Under the pieces are notes generated by a model. That model was given only the letters and a program-made list of their open reading frames with translations, was not told the DNA's origin and did no database searches. A DNA stretch of 64,000 bases. It comes from Actinomadura terrae. GTDB lineage: Bacteria; Actinomycetota; Actinomycetes; Streptosporangiales; Streptosporangiaceae. The position numbers and the translations under genes are program-made. Below, one piece after another: positions 52,930-62,100 of this stretch. Location: the NCBI RefSeq assembly GCF_022751215.1, contig NZ_JAICDG010000001.1, forward strand, positions 744,001-808,000, written 5' to 3'. Within the stretch, counting starts at the first letter, position 1; the number at the start of each line of letters is the position of its first letter.

Positions 52930-53655
52930 GTGAGCGTCATCGTGGTTTCCGGTACCTGTACGGGGGTCGGCAAGACCGTCGTCACCGCCGCGCTGGCCGC
53001 CGTGGCGGCCGCCCGGGGCGCGCCGGTCGCCGTCGTCAAGCCGGGCCAGACCGGCGTCGTGGAGGGTGAGCCCGGCGACCTCGACGAGGTGGCGCGGCTC
53101 GCCCGGGTCTGCGACCTGCACGAGTTCGCCCGGTTCCCCGATCCGCTGTCACCGGCCGCGGCGGCGCGGCGCGCGGGCGTCCCGCCCGTCCGGTTGCCGG
53201 ATGTGGCCAAGCGCGTCCAGGACCTGTCGAGCGGGCACCGGCTGGTGCTGGTGGAGGGCGCGGGCGGGCTCCTCGTCCGCTACGACGAGGAGGGCACCAC
53301 GATCGCCGACCTCGCCCGCTGGCTCGGCGCCGCCGTCGTCGTCGTGACCCGTCCGGACCTCGGCACGCTCAACCACACCGCGCTCACCCTGGAGGCGATG
53401 GCGCACCGCGGCGTCCAACTCGCGGGCGTGGTCATCGGCGCTTGGCCGGACGAGCCCGACCTCGCCATGCGCAGCAACGTCCGCGACCTGGAGACGATCG
53501 CCGCCCGCCCGCTGGCCGGCGTCCTGCCGTCCGGCGCGGCGGCCCTGGACCCGGCCGAGTTCCTGGTGACCGCCCAGCGCGGCCTGGCACCGTCCCTCGG
53601 CGGCTCCTTCGACCCCGCCGCCTTCCGCACCTCCGTCCAGCCCGAAGGCCACTAG
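52930..53655 (+). CDS. bioD: Dethiobiotin synthetase
   Basis: 241 residues. The Walker A loop is VSGTCTGVGKT, where a Cys replaces the more common Gly. VAVVKPGQTG and VEGAGGLLVRYDE match the diaminopelargonic acid and Mg/ATP sites. Converts 7,8-diaminopelargonate, CO2 and ATP to dethiobiotin. GTG 52930 selected; GTG 52921 is also in frame. bioF is 1.6 kb away on the other strand, separated by uma2-like and dasR genes. Confidence 0.9.
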   Translation: MSVIVVSGTCTGVGKTVVTAALAAVAAARGAPVAVVKPGQTGVVEGEPGDLDEVARLARVCDLHEFARFPDPLSPAAAARRAGVPPVRLPDVAKRVQDLSSGHRLVLVEGAGGLLVRYDEEGTTIADLARWLGAAVVVVTRPDLGTLNHTALTLEAMAHRGVQLAGVVIGAWPDEPDLAMRSNVRDLETIAARPLAGVLPSGAAALDPAEFLVTAQRGLAPSLGGSFDPAAFRTSVQPEGH

Positions 53656-53657
53656 AA

Positions 53658-53699
53658 GACCATTAGCCCGGCGGGCGGTGCCCCGCCGGGCTTGTGGTC
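53658..53699. terminator. Strong bidirectional terminator between bioD and the Uma2 gene
   Basis: An 11-base stem AGCCCGGCGGG / CCCGCCGGGCT (53665-53675, 53682-53692) is extended by GACCA/TGGTC. It separates convergent genes and also overlaps an 11-base repeat of the bioD stop (TAG at 53653 and 53664). Confidence 0.8.
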
Positions 53700-54360
53700 A
53701 GTCCTTCCAGGCCGTCCAGCGGCGGGTGTCGATCTCGACGCCGAAGGGCTCGGGAAGGTGGATCGTCTCACCGAAAGCCCACGTGTCGCTGTGCAGGTAG
53801 GCACCCGTGCCCGCGTCGGGGATCGAGTAGAGCCTGGTGGAGGCGACTTTGGGGGAGCGGTCGACGAGAAGGTAGTAGGGGATCTCGACCCGGGCGTACC
53901 CCGACCATTTGGACGGCTTGCGCAGGGCCCTCCCCTCGCCCGGAGGCCTGTCATAGGCCGCGCCGTCCTTGGACGTGACCTCCACGACCATCTCGATCTC
54001 GTCAGCCACGAGGTGCATCTGCTCCGCCTCACCGGCGGACTCGAACACGTGCTCCTCCGCCACGACGAGGTCGGGGATGTAACCCTGTTCGATGCCCAGC
54101 AGGCTCAGGTTTGTCATCTGCCGGGCGGACCAGGGGAAGGACGGGTCGGCGAACGCCGCCCGCTCCATGGCGCGTGTGATGTGGTGAACGATATTGCCGT
54201 GGGCCACGACAGGGGCGGGGGACACGACGATCTCTCCTTCGATGACCTCGACGCGATGCCCTTTGGGGGCGTGGACGAAGTCGTCGAGTTCGCCGCGGGC
54301 CCACATGTTGTACGCCGTGTCCGGCAGGGACACCGGGCCCACATGATCGACTACCGTCAC
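53698..54360 (-). CDS. Uma2-family PD-(D/E)XK nuclease-like protein
   Basis: 220 residues from GTG 54360, chosen because AAGGAG lies about nine bases upstream. Core motifs of Uma2 (DUF820) proteins are present: YIPDLVVAE, EMVVEVTSKD and EIPYYLLVDR, the D-ExK-type nuclease residues. The family is abundant in actinobacteria and cyanobacteria with no settled role. Confidence 0.85.
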   Translation of the reverse strand: MTVVDHVGPVSLPDTAYNMWARGELDDFVHAPKGHRVEVIEGEIVVSPAPVVAHGNIVHHITRAMERAAFADPSFPWSARQMTNLSLLGIEQGYIPDLVVAEEHVFESAGEAEQMHLVADEIEMVVEVTSKDGAAYDRPPGEGRALRKPSKWSGYARVEIPYYLLVDRSPKVASTRLYSIPDAGTGAYLHSDTWAFGETIHLPEPFGVEIDTRRWTAWKD

Positions 54361-54439
54361 TTTGGGCGACTCCTTCCTCACGGTCTGCTCCGGTCATCGT
54401 AGGGAACGTGTGTTCGGAGTGTATGCGGAACGTCACATG

Positions 54440-55243
54440 TCAGCGGCGGAGTCGGGTGACGAACTTGTACCGGTCTCCCCGGTAGAGGGACTGGGCCCAC
54501 TCGACGGGCTGCCCGGTCGTGTCGAAGGCGTGGCGGGAGAGCAGGAGCATGGGCAGGCCCACGTCCACGCCGAGGAGCTGCGCGTCGTGGGGCGTGGCGA
54601 GGACGGTCTCGATGGTCTCCTCGGCCTCGGTCAGGTGGACCTCGTAGGCGGTGGCGAGGGTCTCGTAGAGGGAGTGGTGCCGGGACAGCTCGCGGCGCAG
54701 GCCGGGGAAGCGGCGGGCCGGGAGGTGGGAGGTGTCGATGGACATGGGCTCCCCGTCGGCGAGGCGGAGCCGGTGGACGCGCAGCACCCGTCCCCCCGGA
54801 CGGATGCGGAGCAGCGTGGCGAGGCGCTCGTCGGCGCTGACGTAGCCGGCCTCCAGTATGCGGGTCTCGGGACGCAGCCCGTGGTGCCGCATGTCCTCGG
54901 TGTAGCTGACCAGCTGGAGCTCCTGGGAGACCTTCGGCTTCGCGACGAAGGTGCCCTTGCCCTGGATGCGCTGGAGGCGCCCCTCGACGACGAGCTCGGC
55001 GAGGGCCTGCCGGACCGTCGTCCGGGACGTCTCGTACTTCTCGGCGAGCGCCCGCTCAGGCGGCAGTGGGCTGCCTGGCGGCAGCGACTGGATCAGCTCG
55101 ACGAGCAGCTCTTTCAGCTTGTAGTACTTCGGTATGCGCGGCGCCTGGCTGGCGTGGTGCTTGGCGATGTCCCCCAGCGTTGCCCGATCGAATCCATGCT
55201 CGAATCCGCCCCCGTGCCGGGGCCCACCCCTGACCTCCGTCAC
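54440..55243 (-). CDS. dasR: GntR/HutC-family regulator DasR
   Basis: 267 residues. The winged helix (about 38-105) has [28 protein letters not shown] and [15 protein letters not shown]; the UTRA effector domain has [11 protein letters not shown] and ends [11 protein letters not shown]. These segments are nearly those I recall for Streptomyces DasR, the N-acetylglucosamine-responsive repressor that links chitin use to development. GTG 55243 with GAGGAG upstream. The N-terminus is about a dozen residues longer than usual. It lies between biotin genes rather than beside a sugar-uptake operon. Confidence 0.92.
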   Translation of the reverse strand: MTEVRGGPRHGGGFEHGFDRATLGDIAKHHASQAPRIPKYYKLKELLVELIQSLPPGSPLPPERALAEKYETSRTTVRQALAELVVEGRLQRIQGKGTFVAKPKVSQELQLVSYTEDMRHHGLRPETRILEAGYVSADERLATLLRIRPGGRVLRVHRLRLADGEPMSIDTSHLPARRFPGLRRELSRHHSLYETLATAYEVHLTEAEETIETVLATPHDAQLLGVDVGLPMLLLSRHAFDTTGQPVEWAQSLYRGDRYKFVTRLRR

Positions 55244-55280
55244 GGCATCTCCTCACGTTCATCATCGGTTTTCCCCGATG

Positions 55281-56453
55281 TTATGCGTGAAGACTACGGG
55301 CGGTAGAGCCCGCGATCTCCGCCAGGGCCGCCGCGAGGCGGGTGAGGTCCGGCTCGCTCAGCGTGGCGCGGGCGGTGAGCCGCAGGCAGGCACGCCCCTT
55401 GGGGACCGAGGGAGGCCTGAAGCAGCCTACGCGGACGCCGTGCGCCGCGCAGGTTTCGGCCGCCCGGAGCGCCGCGTGCGGCTCGCCGAGAAAGACCGGG
55501 ACGACGGCGGCGGCCGGGTCGGCGGTCTCAAGGCCGGAACCGGCCGCGAGACCGGCCAGCGCGCGGGCCCGGTCGCGGGCGCGGGCGGGCAGGTCCGGCT
55601 CGGACTCCAGGACGTCGAGCGCGGCGAGCGCGGCGCCGACGGCGGGCGGGTTCAGGCCGGTGTCGAAGATGAACGCGCGGGCGGTGTCGACCAGCGTGTC
55701 GATCACCTCGGGCGCGCCGAGGACCGCGCCCCCCTGGGATGCCAGGGACTTCGACAGCGTCAGCGTGCGGACCACGTCCGGTTCGGCGGCGAGGCCGGCG
55801 GCGTGGACGGCGCCGCGGCCGTGCTCGCCGACGACGCCGAGCGCGTGCGCCTCGTCCACCACGAGGAGGGCGCCGTGCGCGCGGACGGCCCGGTGCAGGT
55901 CGGCGAGGGGCGCGAGGTCGCCGTCCACGGAGAACACGGCGTCGGTGACGACGAGCGCGTGGTCCTCCTCGCGTTCGGCGAGGGCGCGTTCGGCGGCGGC
56001 GACGTCCCGGTGCGGGACGATCACGACGCGGGCCCGCGACAGCCGGCAGGCGTCCACGATCGAGGCGTGGTTGACCTGGTCGGACACCACCAGCGTGCCG
56101 GGCCCGGCGAGCGCGGTGACGGCGCCGAGGTTGGCGAGGAAGCCCGAGGAGAACACCAGGCCGGCGGGGGCGCCGCCGAACGCGGCGAGCCGCCGGTCGA
56201 GTTCGGCGTGCAGCCCGGTCGTCCCGGTGACCAGGCGCGATCCGGACGAGCCGGTGCCCCACTCGCGCGCCGCCGCGACCGCGCCCGCGGTCAGCCGCGG
56301 GTCGCCGGCGAGCCCGAGGTAGTCGTTGGACGCGAGGTCCACCAGCCCGTCGTGATCAGGGGTGCGGGGACGCAGCGTGCGGCGCAGCCCCGCCTCCGCC
56401 CGGCGCGCGGCGGCGTCGCGGAGCCTGGCCAGCGGATCTCCCGTTGCGGACAT
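55281..56453 (-). CDS. bioF: 8-amino-7-oxononanoate synthase
   Basis: 390 residues, PLP-dependent alpha-oxoamine synthase. SNDYLGLAGDPR, GSSGSRLVTG, VVDEAHALG and the PLP lysine in TLTLSKSLASQGG are all present. Condenses pimeloyl-ACP (or -CoA) with alanine. ATG 56453. Lies upstream of dasR on the same strand (37-base gap) and divergent from the PdtaS-like kinase. Confidence 0.93.
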   Translation of the reverse strand: MSATGDPLARLRDAAARRAEAGLRRTLRPRTPDHDGLVDLASNDYLGLAGDPRLTAGAVAAAREWGTGSSGSRLVTGTTGLHAELDRRLAAFGGAPAGLVFSSGFLANLGAVTALAGPGTLVVSDQVNHASIVDACRLSRARVVIVPHRDVAAAERALAEREEDHALVVTDAVFSVDGDLAPLADLHRAVRAHGALLVVDEAHALGVVGEHGRGAVHAAGLAAEPDVVRTLTLSKSLASQGGAVLGAPEVIDTLVDTARAFIFDTGLNPPAVGAALAALDVLESEPDLPARARDRARALAGLAAGSGLETADPAAAVVPVFLGEPHAALRAAETCAAHGVRVGCFRPPSVPKGRACLRLTARATLSEPDLTRLAAALAEIAGSTARSLHA

Positions 56454-56530
56454 ACCGGAAATCCTTCCAGGTCGCCCGAGCGGAGGGGGACGCCGTCCCC
56501 GTCCAAAAACCCATGGGCGATGATGGTCGG

Positions 56531-58207
56531 GTGCCTACCTTGACCGATCTGGTGCGCGACCACACCGACCTCACCGAGACCGATGTGGAGTGGCTGCACG
56601 CGCTGGTGTCGGACTGGCAGCTGCTCGCGGACCTGTCGTTCGCCGACCTGCTGCTGTGGGTGCCGCTCCGGTCCGCGGACGTGCTGCCCGCCGAGACCGG
56701 TTCGGGCGGCCCGTCCCGCCGCCAGCCCGTCGCGCTGGACACCGGCGCCGCCGTCCCCGGCTGGGTGGCGATCGCGCAGATGCGCCCGACGACCGGCCCG
56801 ACCGCCTACCCCGAGGACCTCGTCGGCAAGGTCGTCCGGACGGGACGCCGCGGGCTGATCGACGTGGCCTGGCGGGAGCGGCGGATCGTCCGGGAGGGCG
56901 ATCCGGAGTGGGGGAGCGGCATCCCCGTCCGGGAGGAGTCGATCCCGGTGCGGCGCGGCGCGAAGATCCTCGGGGTGATCCAGCGCAGCACGAACCTCAG
57001 CTCGGCGCGCACCCCGAGCCGCCTGGAGCTGACCTACCTCCAGAGCGCCAGCGACCTCGCCAAGATGATCTCCGAGGGCCGGTTCCCGGTGCCGGGCGAG
57101 GAGCCGAACCTCGTGCGCTCGCCCCGGGTCGGCGACGGCCTGATGCGGCTGGACCGCTCGGGCAGGGTCAGCTACGCCAGCCCGAACGCGCAGTCGGCCT
57201 ACCGCCGCCTCGGGTTCCCCGCCGACCTCGTCGGGGAGTCGCTCGGCCAGGTCACCGCCGACCGGTGCGACACGGGCGAGCCGCTGGAGGAGGCGCTGAG
57301 CGTCGCCCTCAGCGGGCGCGCGCCCCGCGAGGTCGAGGTCGAGGCGCACGGGTCGGTCATGCAGCTGCGGACGATCCCGCTGGTCGTCGGCGGGACGCGG
57401 ATCGGCGCGATCGTGCTCTGCCGGGACGTCACCGAGCTCCGCTGGCGCGACCGGGAGCTGATGACCAAGGACGCCACGATCCGCGAGATCCACCACCGGG
57501 TGAAGAACAACCTCCAGACGGTCGCGGCGCTGCTGCGGCTCCAGGCGCGGCGGCTCCAGATCCCGGAGGGCAGGGCGGCGCTGGACGAGGCCGTCCGCCG
57601 GGTCGGGTCGATCGCGATCGTCCACGAGACCCTCTCGCACACCCCCGACGAGCTGATCGACTTCGACGACATCGCGGACCGGGTGATCACGATGGCGGGG
57701 GAGGTCTCCACCCCCGAGACCAAGGTCACCCCGAAGCGCACCGGGAACTTCGGCGTCCTGCCCGCCGAAGTCGCGACGCCGCTGGCGATGGCGCTGACCG
57801 AACTCCTCCAGAACGCGCTGGAGCACGGCCTGGCGAACCGCTTCGGAACCCTGGAGGTCGCCGCCCGCCGCTACGGCTCCGGCGGCCCGGCCCCGACCCC
57901 CGTCCCGGACCCCAACGACGTCTCCCTCTGGGGCGAGTGGCCGACCCCCGGCGAGCACGCGCCGCACAGGGAGCCGCCCGCCGACGGACGCCGCCTCGTG
58001 GTGGTCGTCGCCGACGACGGAAAGGGCCTCCCGCCCGACTTCGACGTGGAGAGCAGCAACAGCCTGGGCCTACAGATCGTCCGGACCCTGATCGTGGGCG
58101 AACTGGGCGGCCGCCTGGACTTCCGTCCCCGCGAAGGCGGTGGCACGGAGGTGGTGGTGGACGTCCCAGTGGAGCAACACAATCGCCCGGGCTCCCCGCG
58201 TCCCTGA
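56531..58207 (+). CDS. pdtaS: Histidine kinase of PdtaS type
   Basis: 558 residues. An N-terminal GAF-like domain (about 1-140, WLHALVSDWQLLADLSFADLLLW), a PAS domain (about 205-310), then a HisKA_2-type phosphoacceptor (REIHHRVKNNLQTVAALLRLQ) and HATPase with ELLQNALEHG and VADDGKGLP. M. tuberculosis PdtaS works with the RNA-binding antiterminator PdtaR, which is not encoded here. The soluble architecture and adjacency to whiB1 match that locus. GTG 56531; ATG 56513 is in frame. Confidence 0.88.
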   Translation: MPTLTDLVRDHTDLTETDVEWLHALVSDWQLLADLSFADLLLWVPLRSADVLPAETGSGGPSRRQPVALDTGAAVPGWVAIAQMRPTTGPTAYPEDLVGKVVRTGRRGLIDVAWRERRIVREGDPEWGSGIPVREESIPVRRGAKILGVIQRSTNLSSARTPSRLELTYLQSASDLAKMISEGRFPVPGEEPNLVRSPRVGDGLMRLDRSGRVSYASPNAQSAYRRLGFPADLVGESLGQVTADRCDTGEPLEEALSVALSGRAPREVEVEAHGSVMQLRTIPLVVGGTRIGAIVLCRDVTELRWRDRELMTKDATIREIHHRVKNNLQTVAALLRLQARRLQIPEGRAALDEAVRRVGSIAIVHETLSHTPDELIDFDDIADRVITMAGEVSTPETKVTPKRTGNFGVLPAEVATPLAMALTELLQNALEHGLANRFGTLEVAARRYGSGGPAPTPVPDPNDVSLWGEWPTPGEHAPHREPPADGRRLVVVVADDGKGLPPDFDVESSNSLGLQIVRTLIVGELGGRLDFRPREGGGTEVVVDVPVEQHNRPGSPRP

Positions 58208-58220
58208 CGCGGGACCGGTT

Positions 58221-58475
58221 CTAGCGGGTGGGGTTGAGGGTCCGCCGGTTGATACGGCGCTTCAGGGCGCGGCGTTCGTCCTCGCCCATGCCGCCCCAGA
58301 CGCCGGAGTCCTGGCCGGACTCCAGGGCCCAGCGCAGGCAGGCGTCGGTGACGTCGCAGCGCTTGCACACCTGCTTGGCCTCTTCGATCTGTAGGATCGC
58401 GGGCCCGGTGTTGCCGATCGGGAAGAACAACTCGGGGTCCACGTCACGGCAGGCTGCGCGGTGGCGCCAGTCCAT
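58221..58475 (-). CDS. whiB1: WhiB1-type iron-sulfur regulator
   Basis: 84 residues starting MDWRHRAACRD, with the four [4Fe-4S] ligands C9, C37, C40 and C46 and the GVWGG turn, followed by the basic DNA-contact tail. Nitric-oxide-sensitive transcription factor, essential in mycobacteria. ATG 58475 behind AAGGAG. A TGTGA-N6-TCACA palindrome lies 42 bases upstream. Convergent with the PdtaS-like gene. Confidence 0.95.
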   Translation of the reverse strand: MDWRHRAACRDVDPELFFPIGNTGPAILQIEEAKQVCKRCDVTDACLRWALESGQDSGVWGGMGEDERRALKRRINRRTLNPTR

Positions 58476-58516
58476 GCGGTCCACTCCTTCGTCAGGTGGT
58501 GGAATCACTCCACACT

Positions 58517-58532
58517 TGTGAACGGGTTCACA
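58517..58532. promoter_or_regulatory. CRP-type palindrome upstream of whiB1
   Basis: TGTGAACGGGTTCACA, an exact match to TGTGA-N6-TCACA. The M. tuberculosis whiB1 promoter is known to be controlled by the cAMP receptor protein; the conserved location supports the same here. Confidence 0.7.
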
Positions 58533-58769
58533 TGTCGCGAACTCCCGGAGCGGCGATGATGGCCAGATCCAGGGGTTGTTGTTCGGCGGCGGTGCGAGCA
58601 GGTGGCTGACGACGTTGGGCCCCTGTCGGCCGGCGCACTTTGAGCGTGTCAGCAGGGCGCGGGCAGACGCAAGACCCTTGAGAAAGGATTCTCAAAGTAT
58701 GGGTGTCGCATGTGTCACATCGGTGGGTCGGCCCAGTTGCTTTGTCGTTAACAGATGGGCCGGACGGCC

Positions 58770-59711
58770 TCATATGACGATGCGGATGGCCTTCGGTACC
58801 GATCGGAACGTGATGAGGTCCTGCTCGCCAAGGTAGTCGCCGTCGAGCTGAAAGGCCACGGGACGCTCCGCGCGCAGTGTGATCTCCGCCGCGTCGTGCA
58901 CGTCCACCACGTGACGTCCCTGGACGGGACGGGTGCGCGGGGTCATCATGCGGGCCAGCGCGGACAGCGTGGGCGCCGCGTCCAGCGTCCGCGTCGCGAA
59001 CACGTCGAGGCCGCGCGAGAAGTTCGCCTTGGGGCTCGGATTCACCGGTACCGGACCCATGAAAGTCCACGGCGCGGTATTGGAGATGAAGGCCATGAAC
59101 ACCCCCGATTTCGTTGGGAGCCCCGGCACTTCCATCGTTAGCGCGGGACGGCGCCGATCCGTCCCGGAGAAGAAATGGCGGATGGCGGTCCGCACATAGA
59201 GCGACGGGTCGGCCTTCGCTCCCGCGCTGCGCCGCCGCTCCACCTCCCGGACGACCTCCGCGTCGAACCCGACGCCCCCGCAGAAGGTGAAGTAGCGTTC
59301 GGGCCCGCCGGAGTGACTGGCCGTTCCGAGCCCGACGGTGCGGTACCGGCCGGCGCGCAACGCGTCCAGGACGACCCGGGTCGCGCCGATCGGGTCGCGC
59401 GGCAGGCCCAGCGCGCGGGCGAACACGTTGGCGCTGCCGATCGGCAGCACGGCCAGCGCCGGAAGATCGGGGGAGGGGCCCTCCGCCAGCAGCCCGTTCA
59501 CCGCCTCGTTCACCGTTCCGTCCCCGCCGAGCGCGATCACCGCGTCGTAGCCGTCCAGCGCGGCCCGCCGCGCGATCTCGGTCGCGTGGCCGCGGTGGGC
59601 GGTGTCGGCGATGACGAGGTCGAGATCCCCGGAGAAGGCCCGCACGAGGAGGTCGCGGGCCCGCCGGGAGGTCGAGGTCGCCTTGGGGTTGGCGATCAGC
59701 ATGGCGCGCAC
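58770..59711 (-). CDS. Diacylglycerol/lipid kinase family protein
   Basis: 313 residues. The ATP-binding loop GGDGTVNEAVNGL and VLPIGSANVFAR are the hallmark of DagK/YegS/LCB5 lipid kinases; YFTFCGGVGFDAEVV belongs to the C-terminal beta-sandwich. It would phosphorylate a diacylglycerol or similar lipid at the membrane. GTG 59711 or ATG 59702 can start it. Confidence 0.88.
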   Translation of the reverse strand: MRAMLIANPKATSTSRRARDLLVRAFSGDLDLVIADTAHRGHATEIARRAALDGYDAVIALGGDGTVNEAVNGLLAEGPSPDLPALAVLPIGSANVFARALGLPRDPIGATRVVLDALRAGRYRTVGLGTASHSGGPERYFTFCGGVGFDAEVVREVERRRSAGAKADPSLYVRTAIRHFFSGTDRRRPALTMEVPGLPTKSGVFMAFISNTAPWTFMGPVPVNPSPKANFSRGLDVFATRTLDAAPTLSALARMMTPRTRPVQGRHVVDVHDAAEITLRAERPVAFQLDGDYLGEQDLITFRSVPKAIRIVI

Positions 59712-59800
59712 GGCGCCAGCGTATCGACCGTTCCGATGCGTTCTCCCACACGGCGGTCCCGGGACGTCCCGCCGGGAGGGGGCGAGTAGGGTTTCAGGTT

Positions 59801-60316
59801 GTGACGAAGCGTCCGTTCACCGTGCAGGCAGCCGCCGCCCTGGAGGCCGCGGAGGGCCTCGCCGCCATGGGTTTCGGGGTGTACACCGGCATCGAGACGG
59901 TGGCCGGCTCCGCCGTCGACCCCGTCAGCGCCGTCGGGGTCACCGTGCTCGCCCTCGTCGGCGGCATCGCCATGCTCGGCTGCGCCCGCGGGCTGCTGCG
60001 CGCCGACCAGTGGAGCCGCGCCCCCACGGTGCTCACCCAACTGTTCGCGCTGCCCGTCGCGTGGTCGCTGTGGCAGAGCGAGCGCCCCGAGATCGCGCTC
60101 CCGCTGGGCGCCGCCGCCGTCCTCACACTGATCACGGTGCTCAGCCCGCCCAGCACCGCCTGGCTTGTCGAGGTCCCCGAACAAGACTCGGACGACTCAG
60201 ACGACACAGCCCAGGGCGGCGGGGACGCCACGGAGGCCACGGACGGCAAAGAGAACGCGAGCGGCGCGGACGCCGCCCCGCGCTCCGGTAGCCGCTCGCC
60301 ACGCTCCGGCCGCTGA
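59801..60316 (+). CDS. Integral membrane protein
   Basis: 171 residues: four hydrophobic segments within about 5-120, then a strongly acidic tail (EQDSDDSDDTAQGG). No motif; corresponds by position to the membrane protein Rv3217c of M. tuberculosis. GTG 59801. Convergent with the sigF-like gene; a long repeat fills the gap. Confidence 0.8.
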   Translation: MTKRPFTVQAAAALEAAEGLAAMGFGVYTGIETVAGSAVDPVSAVGVTVLALVGGIAMLGCARGLLRADQWSRAPTVLTQLFALPVAWSLWQSERPEIALPLGAAAVLTLITVLSPPSTAWLVEVPEQDSDDSDDTAQGGGDATEATDGKENASGADAAPRSGSRSPRSGR

Positions 60317-60495
60317 TTACCAGGTACCGGTAGCCGCTAACGCGCTAGGGCGCGGATCACCGGGTTCCGGCGGTCTCCACCGCGCTTACGGCCGCCGATC
60401 AGCAAGCTCCGGCGGCCGCTAACGGGCTCCGGCTGCTGGTTACCAGGTTCCGGCGGCCTCTATCGTGCTTTGGCCGCCGATCACCCGTCTGGTCA
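60314..60495. repeat. Stop-spanning array between the membrane protein and sigF-like genes
   Basis: Read on the minus strand from the sigF-like stop TGA (60495), units of mostly 20-21 bases begin at stop triplets: TGA, TGA, TAG, TAA, TAG, TGA, (TGG at the seventh), TGA, TAG, TAA (60319). Nine of ten triplets are stops, using all three kinds, while flanks vary around CGGCGGCCGGAGC. The array ends at the plus-strand gene's TGA. Confidence 0.85.
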
Positions 60496-61305
60496 TTCGT
60501 CGGCGGTCAGGCCCTCGCGCAACTGGGCGAGCGTCCGGGCCAGCAGTCGCGACACGTGCATCTGCGAGATTCCGAGCTCGGCCGCGATCTGCGACTGCGT
60601 CATGTTGCCGAAGAAGCGCAGCAGCAGGATCTTCTTCTCGCGGGCGGGCAGCTTCTCCAGCAGCGGCTTGAGGGACTCGCGGTACTCCACGCCCTCCAGC
60701 GACTCGTCCACCATGCCGAGCGAGTCCGCCACGGCGGGGGCGTCCTCGTCGCCGGAGTCGGGGGCGTCGAGGGACACCGTGGAATAGGCGTTCGCCGACT
60801 CCAGCCCCTCCAGCACCTCCTCCTCGCTCATCTGGAGGTGCGCCGCCAGTTCGCTGACCGTCGGGGCACGCCCCTCGCGCTGCGCGAGGTCGCTGATCGC
60901 CTTCGTCAGCGACAGCTTCAGCTCCTGAAGCCGCCGCGGGACGCGCACGGCCCAGCCCTTGTCGCGGAAATGCCGCTTGATCTCGCCGACGATCGTCGGC
61001 GTCGCGTAGGTCGAGAACTCCACCCCGCGCCCGAGATCGAATCGGTCGATCGACTTGATCAACCCGATCGTCGCGACCTGGATCAGATCGTCCAGCCACT
61101 CGCCCCGGTTGCGGAAACGGCGGGCCAGATACTCCACCAGCGGAAGGTGCAGCTCCACGAGCTGGTCGCGAATCCGCTGCCGCTCCGGGTCGCCCTCCGG
61201 CAGCTCCGCCAGACGCTCGAACAACGCGCGCGCCCGGGCGCGGTCGGGGACCGCGCTCTCGGACCGCTCGTTGCCGGAGCCCGCGATCGTCGTCTTCTCC
61301 GTCAC
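60493..61305 (-). CDS. sigF: SigF/SigB-family stress sigma factor
   Basis: 270 residues. Regions 2-4 of the sigma-B/F/G type: LVEYLARRFRNRGEWLDDLIQVA, FSTYATPTIVGEIKRHFRD, VPRRLQELKLSL, LLLRFFGNMTQSQIA and GISQMHVSRLLAR. GTG 61305 overlaps the RsbW-type stop (GTGA). Controlled by the anti-sigma kinase upstream. Several paralogues exist in actinomycetes, so the exact name is a family-level call. Confidence 0.9.
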   Translation of the reverse strand: MTEKTTIAGSGNERSESAVPDRARARALFERLAELPEGDPERQRIRDQLVELHLPLVEYLARRFRNRGEWLDDLIQVATIGLIKSIDRFDLGRGVEFSTYATPTIVGEIKRHFRDKGWAVRVPRRLQELKLSLTKAISDLAQREGRAPTVSELAAHLQMSEEEVLEGLESANAYSTVSLDAPDSGDEDAPAVADSLGMVDESLEGVEYRESLKPLLEKLPAREKKILLLRFFGNMTQSQIAAELGISQMHVSRLLARTLAQLREGLTADE

Positions 61306-61709
61306 GGGGCCCCCGCCACACCCCGGCGCTTCTGGAGCGTCACGGTGACCCGGTCGTCGGAGCCGACCTGGGCGTCGACCTCGCCCGCCAGCGACGACAG
61401 GACCGTCCACGCGAACGTGTCGCGGCTCGGTTCCTGACCGTCCACCGTCAGCACCGCGACCGAGATGCGCACCGCATCGCCGGTCAGCTCGAACTCGCAG
61501 GTCAGATCGGTTCCGGGGACGGCCTGCGCGAGCAGCATCGCACAGGCCTCATCGACCGCGATGCGCAGGTCCTCGATCTCGTCCAGCGTGAAGTCGAGCC
61601 TGGCCGCGAGCCCCGCCGTCGCGGTTCTCAGAACCGACAGGTAGGCACTCGCGGCGGGCAGCTTCACCGTCACCACATCGCGGACGGACAACTGTGTACT
61701 GGCGGGCAT
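61302..61709 (-). CDS. rsbW: Anti-sigma factor serine kinase, RsbW-like
   Basis: 135 residues from ATG 61709 with GAGGAA upstream; GTG 61730 in the same frame is possible. A Bergerat-fold ATPase: LDEIEDLRIAVDEACAMLL is the N-box helix, and GDDR-like sequence near the end closes the fold. It should bind the sigma factor encoded just downstream and release it when an unphosphorylated anti-anti-sigma factor is present. Confidence 0.87.
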   Translation of the reverse strand: MPASTQLSVRDVVTVKLPAASAYLSVLRTATAGLAARLDFTLDEIEDLRIAVDEACAMLLAQAVPGTDLTCEFELTGDAVRISVAVLTVDGQEPSRDTFAWTVLSSLAGEVDAQVGSDDRVTVTLQKRRGVAGAP

Positions 61710-62100
61710 TGCAGCGGTTTCCTCGGTCACGTCACTCCCTCGCAGGATGGTCCTGCTGCTTCCGAAACTACCGCCTTCCGGCCCCACTGCGAGACTCCGC
61801 GCGCGCGTGTTTGGCGGGTTTAATCGCTGTGTTCATTGCTTTGCCCTTGGCATCGGCGCCGAGATCCCCCCTTCGGCGGCTGCGAGATCGACGTGTGGCG
61901 CCGTCAGCGTGCGGGTTCGCCTTCGCGGGCCTGGGGGCTCGGTTGGGGGACGGTTGTGATGTGTGTGGCTGGTGTGGTGCGGCTGGCGGCGTCTGTTGGG
62001 GATGTCACGTTTGCGTGGGCGGAGGGGTGTCCGATCGTTCAGGACGCTCTGGACGGCGGCCCGTCCTGGCCGGTTGGCCTGCTCCAATAGTCTGGAACGT
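61710..62100. other. Intergenic region between divergent sigF/rsbW and GNAT genes
   Basis: I see no gene. The left part (61750-61880) should hold the rsbW-sigF promoter, but no GTTT-N15-GGGTA element is obvious. The TAGTCT at 62088-62093 lies seven bases before the GNAT GTG, which would suit a leaderless transcript. Confidence 0.4.
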
